The position numbers were made by a program, and so were the translations under genes. The notes beneath the pieces are model-generated. The model was not told where the DNA came from. It saw only the letters and a program-made list of their open reading frames with translations, and did no database searches. Below, one piece after another: positions 52,681 through 61,562 of a stretch of 64,000 nt of DNA. Position 1 is the stretch's first letter. The number at the start of each line of letters is the position of its first letter. Origin of the DNA: VRUE01 sp963704505 (GTDB lineage Bacteria > Actinomycetota > Thermoleophilia > Solirubrobacterales > 70-9); contig OY969912.1 of NCBI GenBank assembly GCA_963704505.1, forward strand, positions 868,001-932,000, given 5' to 3'.

Positions 52681-53348
52681 CAGTCCCCCTCGGCATAGCT
52701 GGTGAAGACCTCGAGCGCGTAGTGGCGAAAGAATTTGAGGTAGCGATAGAAAAGGACGACCGCGCAGAGGAGAGCTCCGCCTACCCACCAGCCGGGTGAG
52801 ACGATGCCGGTCTCGGCGCTGCCGTGAAGCGAGCCGGCGAACAGTGCGGCGCCGCCTAGCAGCAGGGCGAGCGAACAGTTGCGACAAAACCCGTAGAGGT
52901 TCAGAAACGTGGCGAGGCGTTCCTGGGGCACCGGTTCCTTTTTTACGCGGGCGTGGCAGTGATAGAAGAGCGCTTTCCTGTCTCCTGCTGGTAGCCCGAA
53001 CTCTCGGGCCGTTGCTCTGACCCGCTCCTGGGTCGGCTGTGGCAAGGCCGTGCAGTAGGCCGGAAACAGGCACTCCCGAGTGCCTGTGTTGTAATCACCA
53101 AAGAGGTGGTCGGTGGGCCGCTTGATCGCCTTCCCGACCAGCAGGCCCTCGAGCCAGAAGCCGGCCAGTGTGGCGATGACCTGACCGCAAATGTAGGCAA
53201 GGACCACCAAGAGGATGGCCAGGGTGAAGTTCGGGTTGTCCTCGAGCGGCGCTTCGCCGACAAAGGCAGATGAGGTCGCGACCATGATCAGGAACCCCGC
53301 CGAGAGGTAGCCAAAGAAGTCATAGACGCTGAAGGGAAGCCGTTCCAT
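52680..53348 (-). CDS. Membrane protein paired with the MBL hydrolase
   Basis: A 222-residue protein with four membrane segments (FFGYLSAGFLIMVATSSAFV, LAILLVVLAYICGQVIATLA, CSLALLLGGAALFAGSL, WWVGGALLCAVVLFYRYLKF) and a cytosolic loop of about 70 residues (HLFGDYNTGTRECLFPAY...). No family recognised. It is coupled to the MBL gene by a 4-base overlap and could anchor or gate it. Confidence 0.7.
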   Translation of the reverse strand: MERLPFSVYDFFGYLSAGFLIMVATSSAFVGEAPLEDNPNFTLAILLVVLAYICGQVIATLAGFWLEGLLVGKAIKRPTDHLFGDYNTGTRECLFPAYCTALPQPTQERVRATAREFGLPAGDRKALFYHCHARVKKEPVPQERLATFLNLYGFCRNCSLALLLGGAALFAGSLHGSAETGIVSPGWWVGGALLCAVVLFYRYLKFFRHYALEVFTSYAEGD

Positions 53349-53451
53349 TACCTGGCTCTAACTCTCTTATCGATCATGCCTACATCCTCGAGGTCCACTC
53401 CTCGGGGGACGGAGATCCACTGGGTAAGCAGCAGTCTGGAATTACCGCGGG

Positions 53452-55812
53452 TCAAAGGTTGACTTCGATCAGCTCCCGGCCCATGACGCTGGCCGGTGAC
53501 TTCGTATCGGCCTCGACTGAACTGAGTTTTGGGCGCCCGACTCTCCGGTCTCCCGTTGACGACCTGTCTTGTTGCCAGGGGAACCTGCGAGCGCCGACGG
53601 CTCCCGCATCGATCCTCGCTGGGGCGTCTCTGAGCGCTTCGAGGATGGCCGTCGCTTCCTCTTTGCTGATCCCTTCGTCCGGCTTGCCGACTTCTCGATA
53701 GGCCGAGGGGGCGATCAGGTCGGGGATCCCCGTGGCTTTCTTCTGTGCTTGCCTTCGCACCAGGTCCCCGCTCGGGGTCTGCTGGAGCCAGTTCGGAGCA
53801 GCGGCGTCGACGAGGCGCCCGCGCAGGCCCTCATCATCTGCGCCAGCCACTGAGATAGGCGCAGGACCTGCGGAGATGGCGGTGTCGGCAGCAGCGCGCT
53901 TGTGCTTCCAGCGCCGATAGTTGACCCAAAGCGCCGTCAGGCCAAGCGTCGGCACGGCGGCGAGGCGGAGCCAGGGTGCTTCCCAGGCCCAGTCCGCAGC
54001 AATGTGCAGGACGAGGATTGCGAGCGCCGCGAGCGCCGCAATTCCGGTCGCCGCGTCGACGACAGCCGCAAGCCTCGCTGAGGGAGGTGGCAGTCCGACG
54101 TAGCCGGCGGCGACGAAGCCGCAGGCGAGGGCGAGCGCTGCCAAGGGCGCCAGAAGATATTCCGGTGCGACGATCGAGAGCCGAGAGTTAAGCGAGCCGA
54201 GCAGCAAGACCAACAAGGTCAACCCAAGTAGCCAGGCTGACAGCCGTCGATAGGTCCTTCCGGTTCGCAGTTGTCGCCGCAGGCCCTTGACCAGCTTGTA
54301 GGTGATGTCCCAGGAAAAGACCCAGCCTAGAGACACCACTGCGGCGCAGGCAGAAGCGAGGATGGCGTACAGAAACCAGGCTTCCTTGATGCTCCAGCCC
54401 GCGGGCCGTACGTGAACGACAGCGGCTGCCGCCGCGATCACAAGGAGGCCGTTGAAGGCGACGAGCAGTCGCACACCGGAGAAGAGTTTTGTCGCCACGG
54501 GATGCTCGCCGGGACGAACTACGAGTGCCGCGAGCAGCGCGGGACCGAAGAGGAGGACCGTAGCCGTCGCCTCGGGGCTCTCGAGTCTCTTTACCGCGGT
54601 CAGATAGAAGAGCCAGATGATCAGCGCGCTGAGCAACGCGCTCAGCCAGGAGAGAGTCATAAACCCCCGACGGCCGATCCTCAGTGTCAGCAGGGCCAGC
54701 CCGGCGCTTTCCTGCACCAAGCGGGTGCGGCTGACGTAGAGGTGGGCACCGTGATCTCGGCTCCACTTCGTCCTATTTGCCTCCTTGGGGACCCTCGCGA
54801 GAAGGTCGATGTCGCGCGTCTCAACCCCCGGGGGTGACTCGGCCTGTAGGTGGTAGCTGTCGCTGCCGACGATGTATGGACTCTCAATCCCGACGTTCAC
54901 CGCGCCGAGCCCGGTTGAGGATGCGAGCCGCGCCGCCACTCGCCTCAGGGGGGAGTAGGGGTTCTTATCCCCGGGCTCCTCAAGGTCGAGCTCATGTTCT
55001 ACTCCGCTTCTCCGGCTGACGATCAGATAGCGCCTGGTCGTCTTCCTCTGCCGCAGAATTCCCTGGCGCTCGAACTCGACGTCGTAGTGGAGCTTGACCA
55101 CCCTGCGTTCGCCGGCGCGACCGCGGAACTTAACCCACATCGCGTAGTTGCCCGACAACCTACGCAGCGAGTCCAGAAACGGGCGCCAGTCATGGTCCTC
55201 GAGCTTGGCACCTTCGGCCCTCAGGGCCTCTCTGATCACGAGCAACGCAACATGACTCCGCATCCCGTCCGGCTTGACAAGTTCCGCGATCAGCGCCGCG
55301 AGAAACGGTGAAGGCTCGTTCCCAAGCAATGTCTTGGCGCAGGCAAGTGTCGCCGTGAGCGAGATCTCGTTGCTCTCCTCGCGGGTAAGCAGGGGCACTA
55401 CTCGCCCCCGGTCGTCCCGGACGTCGACGTTTGAGCGCGAAGGATGCTTGGCCAGGAAAGTGACCGGGATCCAGAATTCGAGCACCGCGTCGCCACGTCC
55501 CCGCGGCTTTCCCAACTGCTCGTCGACAGGCAGTGGCACGTCGATCGTCAGCCGCCTTCGGCCGAAGGATGCGCTCCTAATCTGCAGCGTCTCGACATGG
55601 CGCTTTAGGTAGTGGGAGGAGTCGGTCTGCAGGAAGTAGGCACTCAGCCGACCTACTGTCTCGAGGTCCGGCGAGATCCGCTCATCGGGCGGCAGCGGTT
55701 CAGCAGTGCCGTCTTCGACGCTATAGGGGACTTCCCCGTGCTTGCCCCATTTGCGCACCTGCGCTGCGAGGTCACGGAAGGCCTCACCGATGTGTCTATT
55801 GTGGGTCGCCAC
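53452..55812 (-). CDS. Large membrane protein of unknown function
   Basis: About 786 residues: a soluble N-terminal region of roughly 370 residues with beta-rich parts (LRKTTRRYLIVSRRSGVEHE-like, PYIVGSDSYHLQAESPPGVE, HLYVSRTRLVQESAGLALLT), then about ten helices (ALLSALIIWLFYLTAVKRL, and others) and a cytosolic tail with EEATAILEALRDAPARIDAG. Similar 'HLxVEAP...LYVS' proteins are widespread and uncharacterised in actinobacteria. Start uncertain: GTG 55812 is chosen because the frame upstream to 55956 is Ala/Arg/Pro-rich and atypical. It is next to DUF3892. Confidence 0.65.
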   Translation of the reverse strand: MATHNRHIGEAFRDLAAQVRKWGKHGEVPYSVEDGTAEPLPPDERISPDLETVGRLSAYFLQTDSSHYLKRHVETLQIRSASFGRRRLTIDVPLPVDEQLGKPRGRGDAVLEFWIPVTFLAKHPSRSNVDVRDDRGRVVPLLTREESNEISLTATLACAKTLLGNEPSPFLAALIAELVKPDGMRSHVALLVIREALRAEGAKLEDHDWRPFLDSLRRLSGNYAMWVKFRGRAGERRVVKLHYDVEFERQGILRQRKTTRRYLIVSRRSGVEHELDLEEPGDKNPYSPLRRVAARLASSTGLGAVNVGIESPYIVGSDSYHLQAESPPGVETRDIDLLARVPKEANRTKWSRDHGAHLYVSRTRLVQESAGLALLTLRIGRRGFMTLSWLSALLSALIIWLFYLTAVKRLESPEATATVLLFGPALLAALVVRPGEHPVATKLFSGVRLLVAFNGLLVIAAAAAVVHVRPAGWSIKEAWFLYAILASACAAVVSLGWVFSWDITYKLVKGLRRQLRTGRTYRRLSAWLLGLTLLVLLLGSLNSRLSIVAPEYLLAPLAALALACGFVAAGYVGLPPPSARLAAVVDAATGIAALAALAILVLHIAADWAWEAPWLRLAAVPTLGLTALWVNYRRWKHKRAAADTAISAGPAPISVAGADDEGLRGRLVDAAAPNWLQQTPSGDLVRRQAQKKATGIPDLIAPSAYREVGKPDEGISKEEATAILEALRDAPARIDAGAVGARRFPWQQDRSSTGDRRVGRPKLSSVEADTKSPASVMGRELIEVNL

Positions 55813-55968
55813 TCGTAGAAAGGGTGAGTTGGAGTGCAGCGGGCCGCGTCTAGAGTTGCCCTGGCGCCGGGGTACCGCCGCTGCGGGCGACGCCTGCTGG
55901 ACTGCGGCGGCTTGCCGGTACGCGCTTAATCTCGGCGCTGAGGATTGGAGCCGCACTGCTCCAAGTGC

Positions 55969-56253
55969 TCAAGGACACTCCGGCAGCGAGAGCAGATTGT
56001 TGGGCTGCAGCCCATCGGCTTCCGTCTTTAGGTACTTGTGGCCTAGATGGATAGCGATGATTACATTCACGGTTCGACCGCCGGCGTTTACGTAGAAGGA
56101 GTAGCGATTGCTCTCAATTGACGCGATCGCTTCGTCCTCGCTCATCCTCCAGCGGGCCCCATCTCCATTCTGGCCCCCGACATTTCGAATCCGCAGGTGA
56201 GGGTCCTGCCGGGGCGTCTTGTTAATACATCGAATCTGTACGGACCGGGCCAT
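55969..56253 (-). CDS. DUF3892 protein
   Basis: A 94-residue protein of the DUF3892 family: ARSVQIRCINKTPRQDPHLR, RIRNVGGQNGDGARWRMSED, then EAIASIESNRYSFYVNAGGR. The start ATG at 56253 has GGAGGTGAG directly upstream, one of the best ribosome binding sites in the window. The function is unknown; members are seen on mobile elements near toxin or defence genes. Its promoter is shared with the Excalibur gene and contains a 32-bp palindrome. Confidence 0.85.
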   Translation of the reverse strand: MARSVQIRCINKTPRQDPHLRIRNVGGQNGDGARWRMSEDEAIASIESNRYSFYVNAGGRTVNVIIAIHLGHKYLKTEADGLQPNNLLSLPECP

Positions 56254-56361
56254 CTCACCTCCCTGCGTGCTGGTCGTTGGAGCCGCGAACTGTATGCGCC
56301 AGCGCCGTGCCGTCAATACCCAGAACTAGAACAGTTACCCATAACTTGTGATCCCAGCAAG

Positions 56362-56393
56362 TTTGGTGATGCTGTAGTTACAACATCACCAAA
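56362..56393. promoter_or_regulatory. 32-bp near-perfect palindrome (candidate operator)
   Basis: TTTGGTGATG at the left end and CATCACCAAA at the right mirror each other, and the centre TGTAGTTACA is nearly symmetric; 14 of 16 arm bases pair. It lies between the DUF3892 start and the Excalibur gene, in an AT-rich divergent region. A second small inverted repeat (CTAACT / AGTTAG, 56403-56421) follows. A repressor site is likely. Confidence 0.7.
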
Positions 56394-56435
56394 AGCAACA
56401 AGCTAACTCTGCCTAAGTTAGTTACCCTCCGCTCG

Positions 56436-57077
56436 ATGCAAACCCCCCAGCCACCGATCGTCTCCCGCGTCCTCCTACTCGGCCTGCTCGCTGTTACTGC
56501 GACCGCGGCCCTCGCGGCCCTCCCCGGCCACGCCCGCGCCGCCGACTACGACTGTGCCGACTTCGCCAACCAGGCCGAAGCCGAGGAATATCTCCTACCC
56601 GGCGATCCCTACCGCCTCGACGCCGACAGCGACGGCATCGCCTGTGAGGATCTGCCCTGTCCCTGCTCGTATTCTCCAGGTGGTGGCGGCGGAGGCGGGG
56701 CGGGGGGAAGTGAACCGGCCAAGCCCCCACCGCCGCCAGAGCTCGACAAGGGCTTTGCCCGAGTACTTGCTAAGCGGCTCGCGCGACACTTCGTCGCCAA
56801 CTCCGCTTTGGTCGACACGCTGCACTTCGGCGGGTGTGGCCGCCGTTCGCGAGAAAAGATTGCCTGTGCGTTCGTCGCCCGCGGCAAGAGCCCCACCCGT
56901 GCCACGAGCTGTGGCTTTCGAGTCGCCGTTCGCGGCGAGGACCGCCAGGGAAGCGCACACATCCGTCACCGACACTGCTCCGTCCACCGCTTTCGATCAG
57001 ACGCCGCACTACGACCCATTGCAGCAGGCGTCTCCTCGAGGCTTGTCTCCGAACTTCACCCAGAGAGCGGGCCTTAG
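56436..57077 (+). CDS. Secreted Excalibur calcium-binding domain protein
   Basis: A 213-residue exported protein: signal peptide (VLLLGLLAVTATAALAALPGHARA), an Excalibur domain (DYDCADFANQAEAEEYLLPG, then DADSDGIACEDLPC with the DxDxDG EF-like loop), a Gly/Pro linker, and a Cys-containing C-terminal domain with FGGCGRRSREKIACAFVARG and SCGFRVAVRGEDRQGSAHIR. It likely binds calcium outside the cell. It stands alone among island genes. Confidence 0.85.
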   Translation: MQTPQPPIVSRVLLLGLLAVTATAALAALPGHARAADYDCADFANQAEAEEYLLPGDPYRLDADSDGIACEDLPCPCSYSPGGGGGGGAGGSEPAKPPPPPELDKGFARVLAKRLARHFVANSALVDTLHFGGCGRRSREKIACAFVARGKSPTRATSCGFRVAVRGEDRQGSAHIRHRHCSVHRFRSDAALRPIAAGVSSRLVSELHPESGP

Positions 57078-57404
57078 GCGGATCTTGTGGAAACCATCGA
57101 ACTCCTAGGCTTCGGACGACGCCTGTTTCCTCGTCTCACGGCAATCGCGGTCCTCTGCACTCTCGCCTTCGCGCCTAGCTTCGGAGCCGATGTGCTCCTA
57201 CGGGCCGCACAGGTTCGGGCTCACCAGATCACGACGCTCCTCGACCCCATCGTTTGGTCCGCCCTCAATCACCCGGGATCACGCTTGCCGCACTCACGCG
57301 GCGGCTTTTCCGCCCGGCCACCGCAGAATCGCGCTAGCTAGGGCGCTCACGACGCCGGCGCCATTACCAGCCACATCGAGACAACAAAGCGAAGGAGCGA
57401 TGAA
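57078..57404. other. Gap between the Excalibur and DUF2188 genes
   Basis: About 330 bases. One frame from a GTG at 57087 codes for 84 residues with a signal-like start (LFPRLTAIAVLCTLAFAPSF) but has no ribosome binding site and no family; it may be a small exported peptide or chance. Nothing else is seen. Confidence 0.4.
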
Positions 57405-57635
57405 GTGAAGAGAATCGACGTCGTCAAAAAAGGGGGCAAATGGGCGGGGGAGAGCAAGGGGAAGACCGTGCCGAAGACGGGCGCACCAAAGAAGACCGAT
57501 GCCGTCAAAAATACGGCCGAGGTAGCGAAGAAGAGCCCTGATCCAGTCACCGTCAAGATCCATAAGGAGAAGGGCGGCATTCAGGAAGAGCGCACTTACC
57601 CGCGCAAGGCCGACCCGAAGAAGAGCAAGGGTTAG
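57405..57635 (+). CDS. DUF2188 small Lys-rich protein
   Basis: A 76-residue basic protein matching DUF2188: DVVKKGGKWAGESKGKTVPK, then TDAVKNTAEVAKKSPDPVTV and KIHKEKGGIQEERTYPRKAD. These short proteins resemble histone-like DNA-binders but are uncharacterised. The GTG start has AAGGAG 8 bases upstream. It precedes the HEPN gene by 31 bases and may be co-transcribed with the HEPN/TrlF pair. Confidence 0.8.
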   Translation: MKRIDVVKKGGKWAGESKGKTVPKTGAPKKTDAVKNTAEVAKKSPDPVTVKIHKEKGGIQEERTYPRKADPKKSKG

Positions 57636-57666
57636 GGCCGAGCGCCCCGACCAGAGCGCAGATCGG

Positions 57667-58347
57667 ATGTCCTTCACCGCCTATGACGCTGCGACCGACA
57701 CGATCAACCGTGCGAAGGGACTCCTGCGCGCCTCTCGGCCCAAACGGATTCTCCGCAACCGTAAAACCCGAAAACTGTTCTCCCGTGACAGCACTGTGCC
57801 CCCGGAGGTCCGAGCCGACATCCGCCGGCTCAGCGTCGTCACGGCCGTGGCGGCTCTCGACACCTACATGCACCGCCTGATCCTCGAGCGAGCCTTCAGG
57901 CACGAGGTGCTCCCAAAGAATCTCGCCCAGCTTGATGTCAACTTCGAGCAGCTCCTCGCCCAGGCCGATGCCACCAAGGTCGCCGCCCGCGCGACACCCA
58001 AGGCAACCCGCCCCCGAAACGGCGTGAAGAGGCAACTCCAAGACCGGCTTCTGCGCGACACCTTCCAGACTTTCAACTCCGTATCGCAGGCCCTGACGAT
58101 GGCCGGCCGCAAGAAGGACTGGGGTCCGATTGGCGCCACGATGTCGCCCTCCAGGACTCCCGACGAAATCAAGGAGCGGCTCGACGCGATCGTCAGACGC
58201 CGCAACCAGATCGTTCACGAGGGTGACTACGAGCGGTTGCAAAAGCCCCAAAAGGCGAAGCTGAACAAGCTCACCCAGACCGAAGCGGGCTCGGACATCA
58301 ACTTCATCGCCGAACTGATCGATGCAATCCACGGTGTCGTCAGCTGA
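57667..58347 (+). CDS. HEPN-domain protein (RiboL-PSP-HEPN type), candidate RNase toxin
   Basis: A 226-residue all-helical protein. The N-terminal helices (RADIRRLSVVTAVAALDTYM, then HRLILERAF) and the C-terminal motif RRRNQIVHEGDYERLQK (Rx4-6H with the RN...H residues at about 178-186) are hallmarks of HEPN RNases. A hydrophilic, Arg/Lys-rich middle (residues 100-130) could bind RNA. It lies 86 bases upstream of a TrlF-like ATPase gene on the same strand, so a toxin with a sensor ATPase is a natural reading. Confidence 0.75.
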   Translation: MSFTAYDAATDTINRAKGLLRASRPKRILRNRKTRKLFSRDSTVPPEVRADIRRLSVVTAVAALDTYMHRLILERAFRHEVLPKNLAQLDVNFEQLLAQADATKVAARATPKATRPRNGVKRQLQDRLLRDTFQTFNSVSQALTMAGRKKDWGPIGATMSPSRTPDEIKERLDAIVRRRNQIVHEGDYERLQKPQKAKLNKLTQTEAGSDINFIAELIDAIHGVVS

Positions 58348-58433
58348 TCTCTTGGCGCGTCCAGTTTGACGTGGCGATCCGCCCCGCTCGCGGGGTCAGC
58401 CTCCGCTTGGGCGGCCGCTAGCGTCTCTCGTCC

Positions 58434-61400
58434 ATGAAAGACCAGCTAGACCTTTCTCAAGTCCAGTTCCCACGAGGCTCCGAGTGGCGGCGCTGGGACC
58501 TGCACGTTCACACCCCTCACTCCGTTCTAAGCAACGAATTCGGAACCGACTTCAAGGCCTACGCAAAGCTCCTCTTCGAGCGAGCAGTCGAACATGGGAT
58601 CGCCGTCATCGGGATCACCGACTACTTCACGATCAACGGTTACAAAGAGCTACGCGATCTCCAGTCCGATGAAGCCAAACTGGGCGCGTTGTTGGGGGAA
58701 GAGCTGGCCAGCGAGGCACAGAAAATCCGTCTGCTACCCAACATCGAGCTGCGGCTGAGCGAGATCATCCACGCCGAGACTGACGGCAGGGTCAACCTGC
58801 ATGTCCTCTTCTCGGAGTCGGTCGAGCCGTCGGAGATCGACGAGAATTTTCTTCACCGGCTGCAGTTCACCTCCTTGACATCGCCTGGCTCGCCCGATGA
58901 GAGGAAGTCCCTGACGAAAAGCAACTTGGCGGCTCTCGGCGCGAGTCTCAAAAAGAAGCACGCCCCATTTCAGGAGAAATCGGATCTCGTCGTCGGCATG
59001 GAGCAGGCAGTGCTCGCGCACGGGGACATCACCGATCTGCTGAGTCGGAATCGGTCCTTTGCCAAGCGACATCTGGTCCTGATCGATCCCAATGAGGATC
59101 TGTCGAAGGTGTCTTGGGACGGCCAGGGGCACAACACACGCAGCCTGCTGCTTGCCAAGTCGGACATGCTCTTCTCCGCAAACCCTGCGACGCGCGAGTT
59201 CGGTCTCGGGAACAAGCACGATTCGCCTGAGGAATTTGTCGAGGAGTTCCAAGCGCTCAAACCCTGCGTTCATGGCTCCGACGCACACGGGCCCGATCGT
59301 CTTTTCCGCTTCGACCTCGACCGGCAGCTTTGGATTCGGGCCAACCCCACCTTCGACGGCCTCTGTCAGCTCATTCACGAGCCCGATGACCGCGTCTTCA
59401 TCGGCGTGGAGCCGCCGGCGATCCAGAAGGTGAAAGAGGCCGCGACGAAGTCGCTGGCTCGAGTCGAGTTCCAGCGGGATCCAGACACGGGCGACGATCA
59501 GAAATGGTTCTCCGGCTCGACCCCGCTGAACGCCGGGTTGATCGCGATCATCGGCAAGAAGGGAAGCGGCAAGAGCGCACTGGCCGATGCGGCCGGATTG
59601 GTCGGCGAGGCGCGTACCCGCGAGGAGTTCTCCTTCCTCAACGACAATCGCTTCCTCAATCCAAAGCATGACCTGGGTCGCCGATTCGAGGTTGAGCTTG
59701 CTTGGCGCTCTGGCGAAACGGAGATCCGACGGCTCAACTATGGCGGCGACCCCGCACTACCCGAGCGGGTCAGGCACATCCCGCAGAACTACCTTGAGCA
59801 GATCTGTGAGGAGATTCAAGAGTCCTCGGGACGAACCCTCTTCGACCAAGAGCTGGAAGGGGTGATCTTCTCCCACGTGCCCCGCGCAGACCGGTTGGGC
59901 CGGGAGACTCTCCGCGAGCTCTTTGAGCACACGACCGCGGGGAAGGAAGCACGGATCAGGCAGCTCCAGGAGAAGCTGAGGGAGGTCAACCGCGAGTACA
60001 TGGAGCTGCGACGACGCAGCAGCTCAGAGGCGAAAAAAGCCATGCAGGCGACCCTGGACAATCGTAGGGCAGAACTCGAGGCCCACCGCAGGGCAGAGCC
60101 CGAGAAGGTTGCGGATCCCAGCAAGGGAGCGAAGGCGAGCAAGCAGGAGCTCGAGGCCGAAAGGGAGCTCAAGGAGGTTGTCGCCAGAATCGAGAAGCTT
60201 GACGAGGGCACCGCCGAGCTGAGGAAGGAGCAGGAAGCGCTGAAGGTCAAGAAAGTGGCCGCGGGCCGCCTCGTCACCCGAATCGAGAATCTGGAAGCGG
60301 CGGTTGCGGGTTTTCGTGAGCAAAGCACTGAAGATCTCGAGCTCTTGGACTTGAAGGCCGACGAGCTCATCACCCTCTCGACCCAGCCGAGCAAGCTGGT
60401 CGCCGCCGAAGCGACGATCGAAAAAGAGCTCGAGGAGGTGAAAAAGTCTCTCGATGAGAAGCAAGCGAGCTCGATCGCCCATGAGCGGGCGGTGCAATCC
60501 AAGCGAGCCGACGAGCTGCGTCGAGAGCTCGGCGAGCCAGCGCGTCGCTTCCAAGAGTTCCAGCGTGCTCTCACCAACTGGAAACGCGCGGAGTCGGAGA
60601 TTCTCGGCTCTGCAAAAGACCCGCGTTCCGTCAAAGGCCTAGAAGCGAGCCTCGACTCCTTCGAGCAGGTCCCTGCGGAGGCTGCGAAGCGTCGAGCCGA
60701 GAGGGAGAGTGTCATGCGTGAGATCTTCGCGAGCAAGGCGGAGCTGCTCGATGCCTACCGCGAGCTCTACTCGCCTGTACAGCGATTCATCGAAGAGCAC
60801 GAGGTCGCCGAGGAGGTCGACGCGCTTTCCTTCGACGCGGAGATCGCGATCACCGGGCTGCAGGAGGGCCTGCTGGGCAAGATCCACCAGGGCAGGCGGG
60901 GAAGCTTCCAGGGGGAGCAGGAGGGGCGCCGGCTGCTGCGCGGTTTGATCCAGAAGCATGACTTCGCGACCGCCGACGGAGTCACCGCTTTCCTCGAGGA
61001 GATCGGCAAGAACCTGGAAAAGGACTTGCGAGACGGCGGTGGGCTCACGGTGCGCTTGGAGGACCAGCTCGTACAGGGGACAAGTGCCGAGGAGCTCTAT
61101 GACTACCTGTTCGGGCTCGACTTTCTGGAACCTCGGTTCAAGCTTCTCTGGCGCGACAAGCCCCTCGACCAGCTCTCCCCCGGGGAGAGGGGCACGTTGC
61201 TGCTGATCTTCTACTTGCTGATTGATCGCGAGGACATCCCACTGATCATCGACCAGCCGGAGGAGAACCTCGACAACGAGACTGTCGCCGAGCTTCTGGT
61301 GCCGGCGGTCAAGTACGCGAAGCGCCGCCGCCAGATCATTCTTGTAACCCACAATCCGAACCTGGCCGTGGTCTGCGACGCCGATCAGGTAATACACGCG

Positions 61401-61562
61401 AGCATCGATAAGGCCGACGGCAACCGCGTCACCTACACCAGCGGGGCGATCGAGGACCCGGTCATCACCCAGTTGATCGTCGATGTCCTCGAGGGGACGA
61501 AGCCCGCCTTCGACCTGCGCGATGCTAAGTACGAGGTACTCGATCGAGTCGAACCGGGGTGA
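58434..61562 (+). CDS. trlF: TrlF-family PHP-domain/SMC-like ABC ATPase
   Basis: A 1,042-residue protein. The N-terminal PHP domain (DLHVHTPHS with H24 and H26; GITDYFT with D63; HGSDAHG near 281-287) is a metal-dependent phosphoesterase fold. It is followed by an SMC-type ATPase: Walker A IIGKKGSGKSAL near 373-384, a coiled coil of about 350 residues (Glu/Lys/Arg-rich, about 505-860), signature LSPGERGTLLLIFYLL near 912, Walker B PLIIDQPEENLDN near 933 and H-loop LVTHNPN near 971. This is the TrlF group linked to RNA-targeting conflict systems. A HEPN gene precedes it. All catalytic motifs look intact. Confidence 0.9.
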   Translation: MKDQLDLSQVQFPRGSEWRRWDLHVHTPHSVLSNEFGTDFKAYAKLLFERAVEHGIAVIGITDYFTINGYKELRDLQSDEAKLGALLGEELASEAQKIRLLPNIELRLSEIIHAETDGRVNLHVLFSESVEPSEIDENFLHRLQFTSLTSPGSPDERKSLTKSNLAALGASLKKKHAPFQEKSDLVVGMEQAVLAHGDITDLLSRNRSFAKRHLVLIDPNEDLSKVSWDGQGHNTRSLLLAKSDMLFSANPATREFGLGNKHDSPEEFVEEFQALKPCVHGSDAHGPDRLFRFDLDRQLWIRANPTFDGLCQLIHEPDDRVFIGVEPPAIQKVKEAATKSLARVEFQRDPDTGDDQKWFSGSTPLNAGLIAIIGKKGSGKSALADAAGLVGEARTREEFSFLNDNRFLNPKHDLGRRFEVELAWRSGETEIRRLNYGGDPALPERVRHIPQNYLEQICEEIQESSGRTLFDQELEGVIFSHVPRADRLGRETLRELFEHTTAGKEARIRQLQEKLREVNREYMELRRRSSSEAKKAMQATLDNRRAELEAHRRAEPEKVADPSKGAKASKQELEAERELKEVVARIEKLDEGTAELRKEQEALKVKKVAAGRLVTRIENLEAAVAGFREQSTEDLELLDLKADELITLSTQPSKLVAAEATIEKELEEVKKSLDEKQASSIAHERAVQSKRADELRRELGEPARRFQEFQRALTNWKRAESEILGSAKDPRSVKGLEASLDSFEQVPAEAAKRRAERESVMREIFASKAELLDAYRELYSPVQRFIEEHEVAEEVDALSFDAEIAITGLQEGLLGKIHQGRRGSFQGEQEGRRLLRGLIQKHDFATADGVTAFLEEIGKNLEKDLRDGGGLTVRLEDQLVQGTSAEELYDYLFGLDFLEPRFKLLWRDKPLDQLSPGERGTLLLIFYLLIDREDIPLIIDQPEENLDNETVAELLVPAVKYAKRRRQIILVTHNPNLAVVCDADQVIHASIDKADGNRVTYTSGAIEDPVITQLIVDVLEGTKPAFDLRDAKYEVLDRVEPG

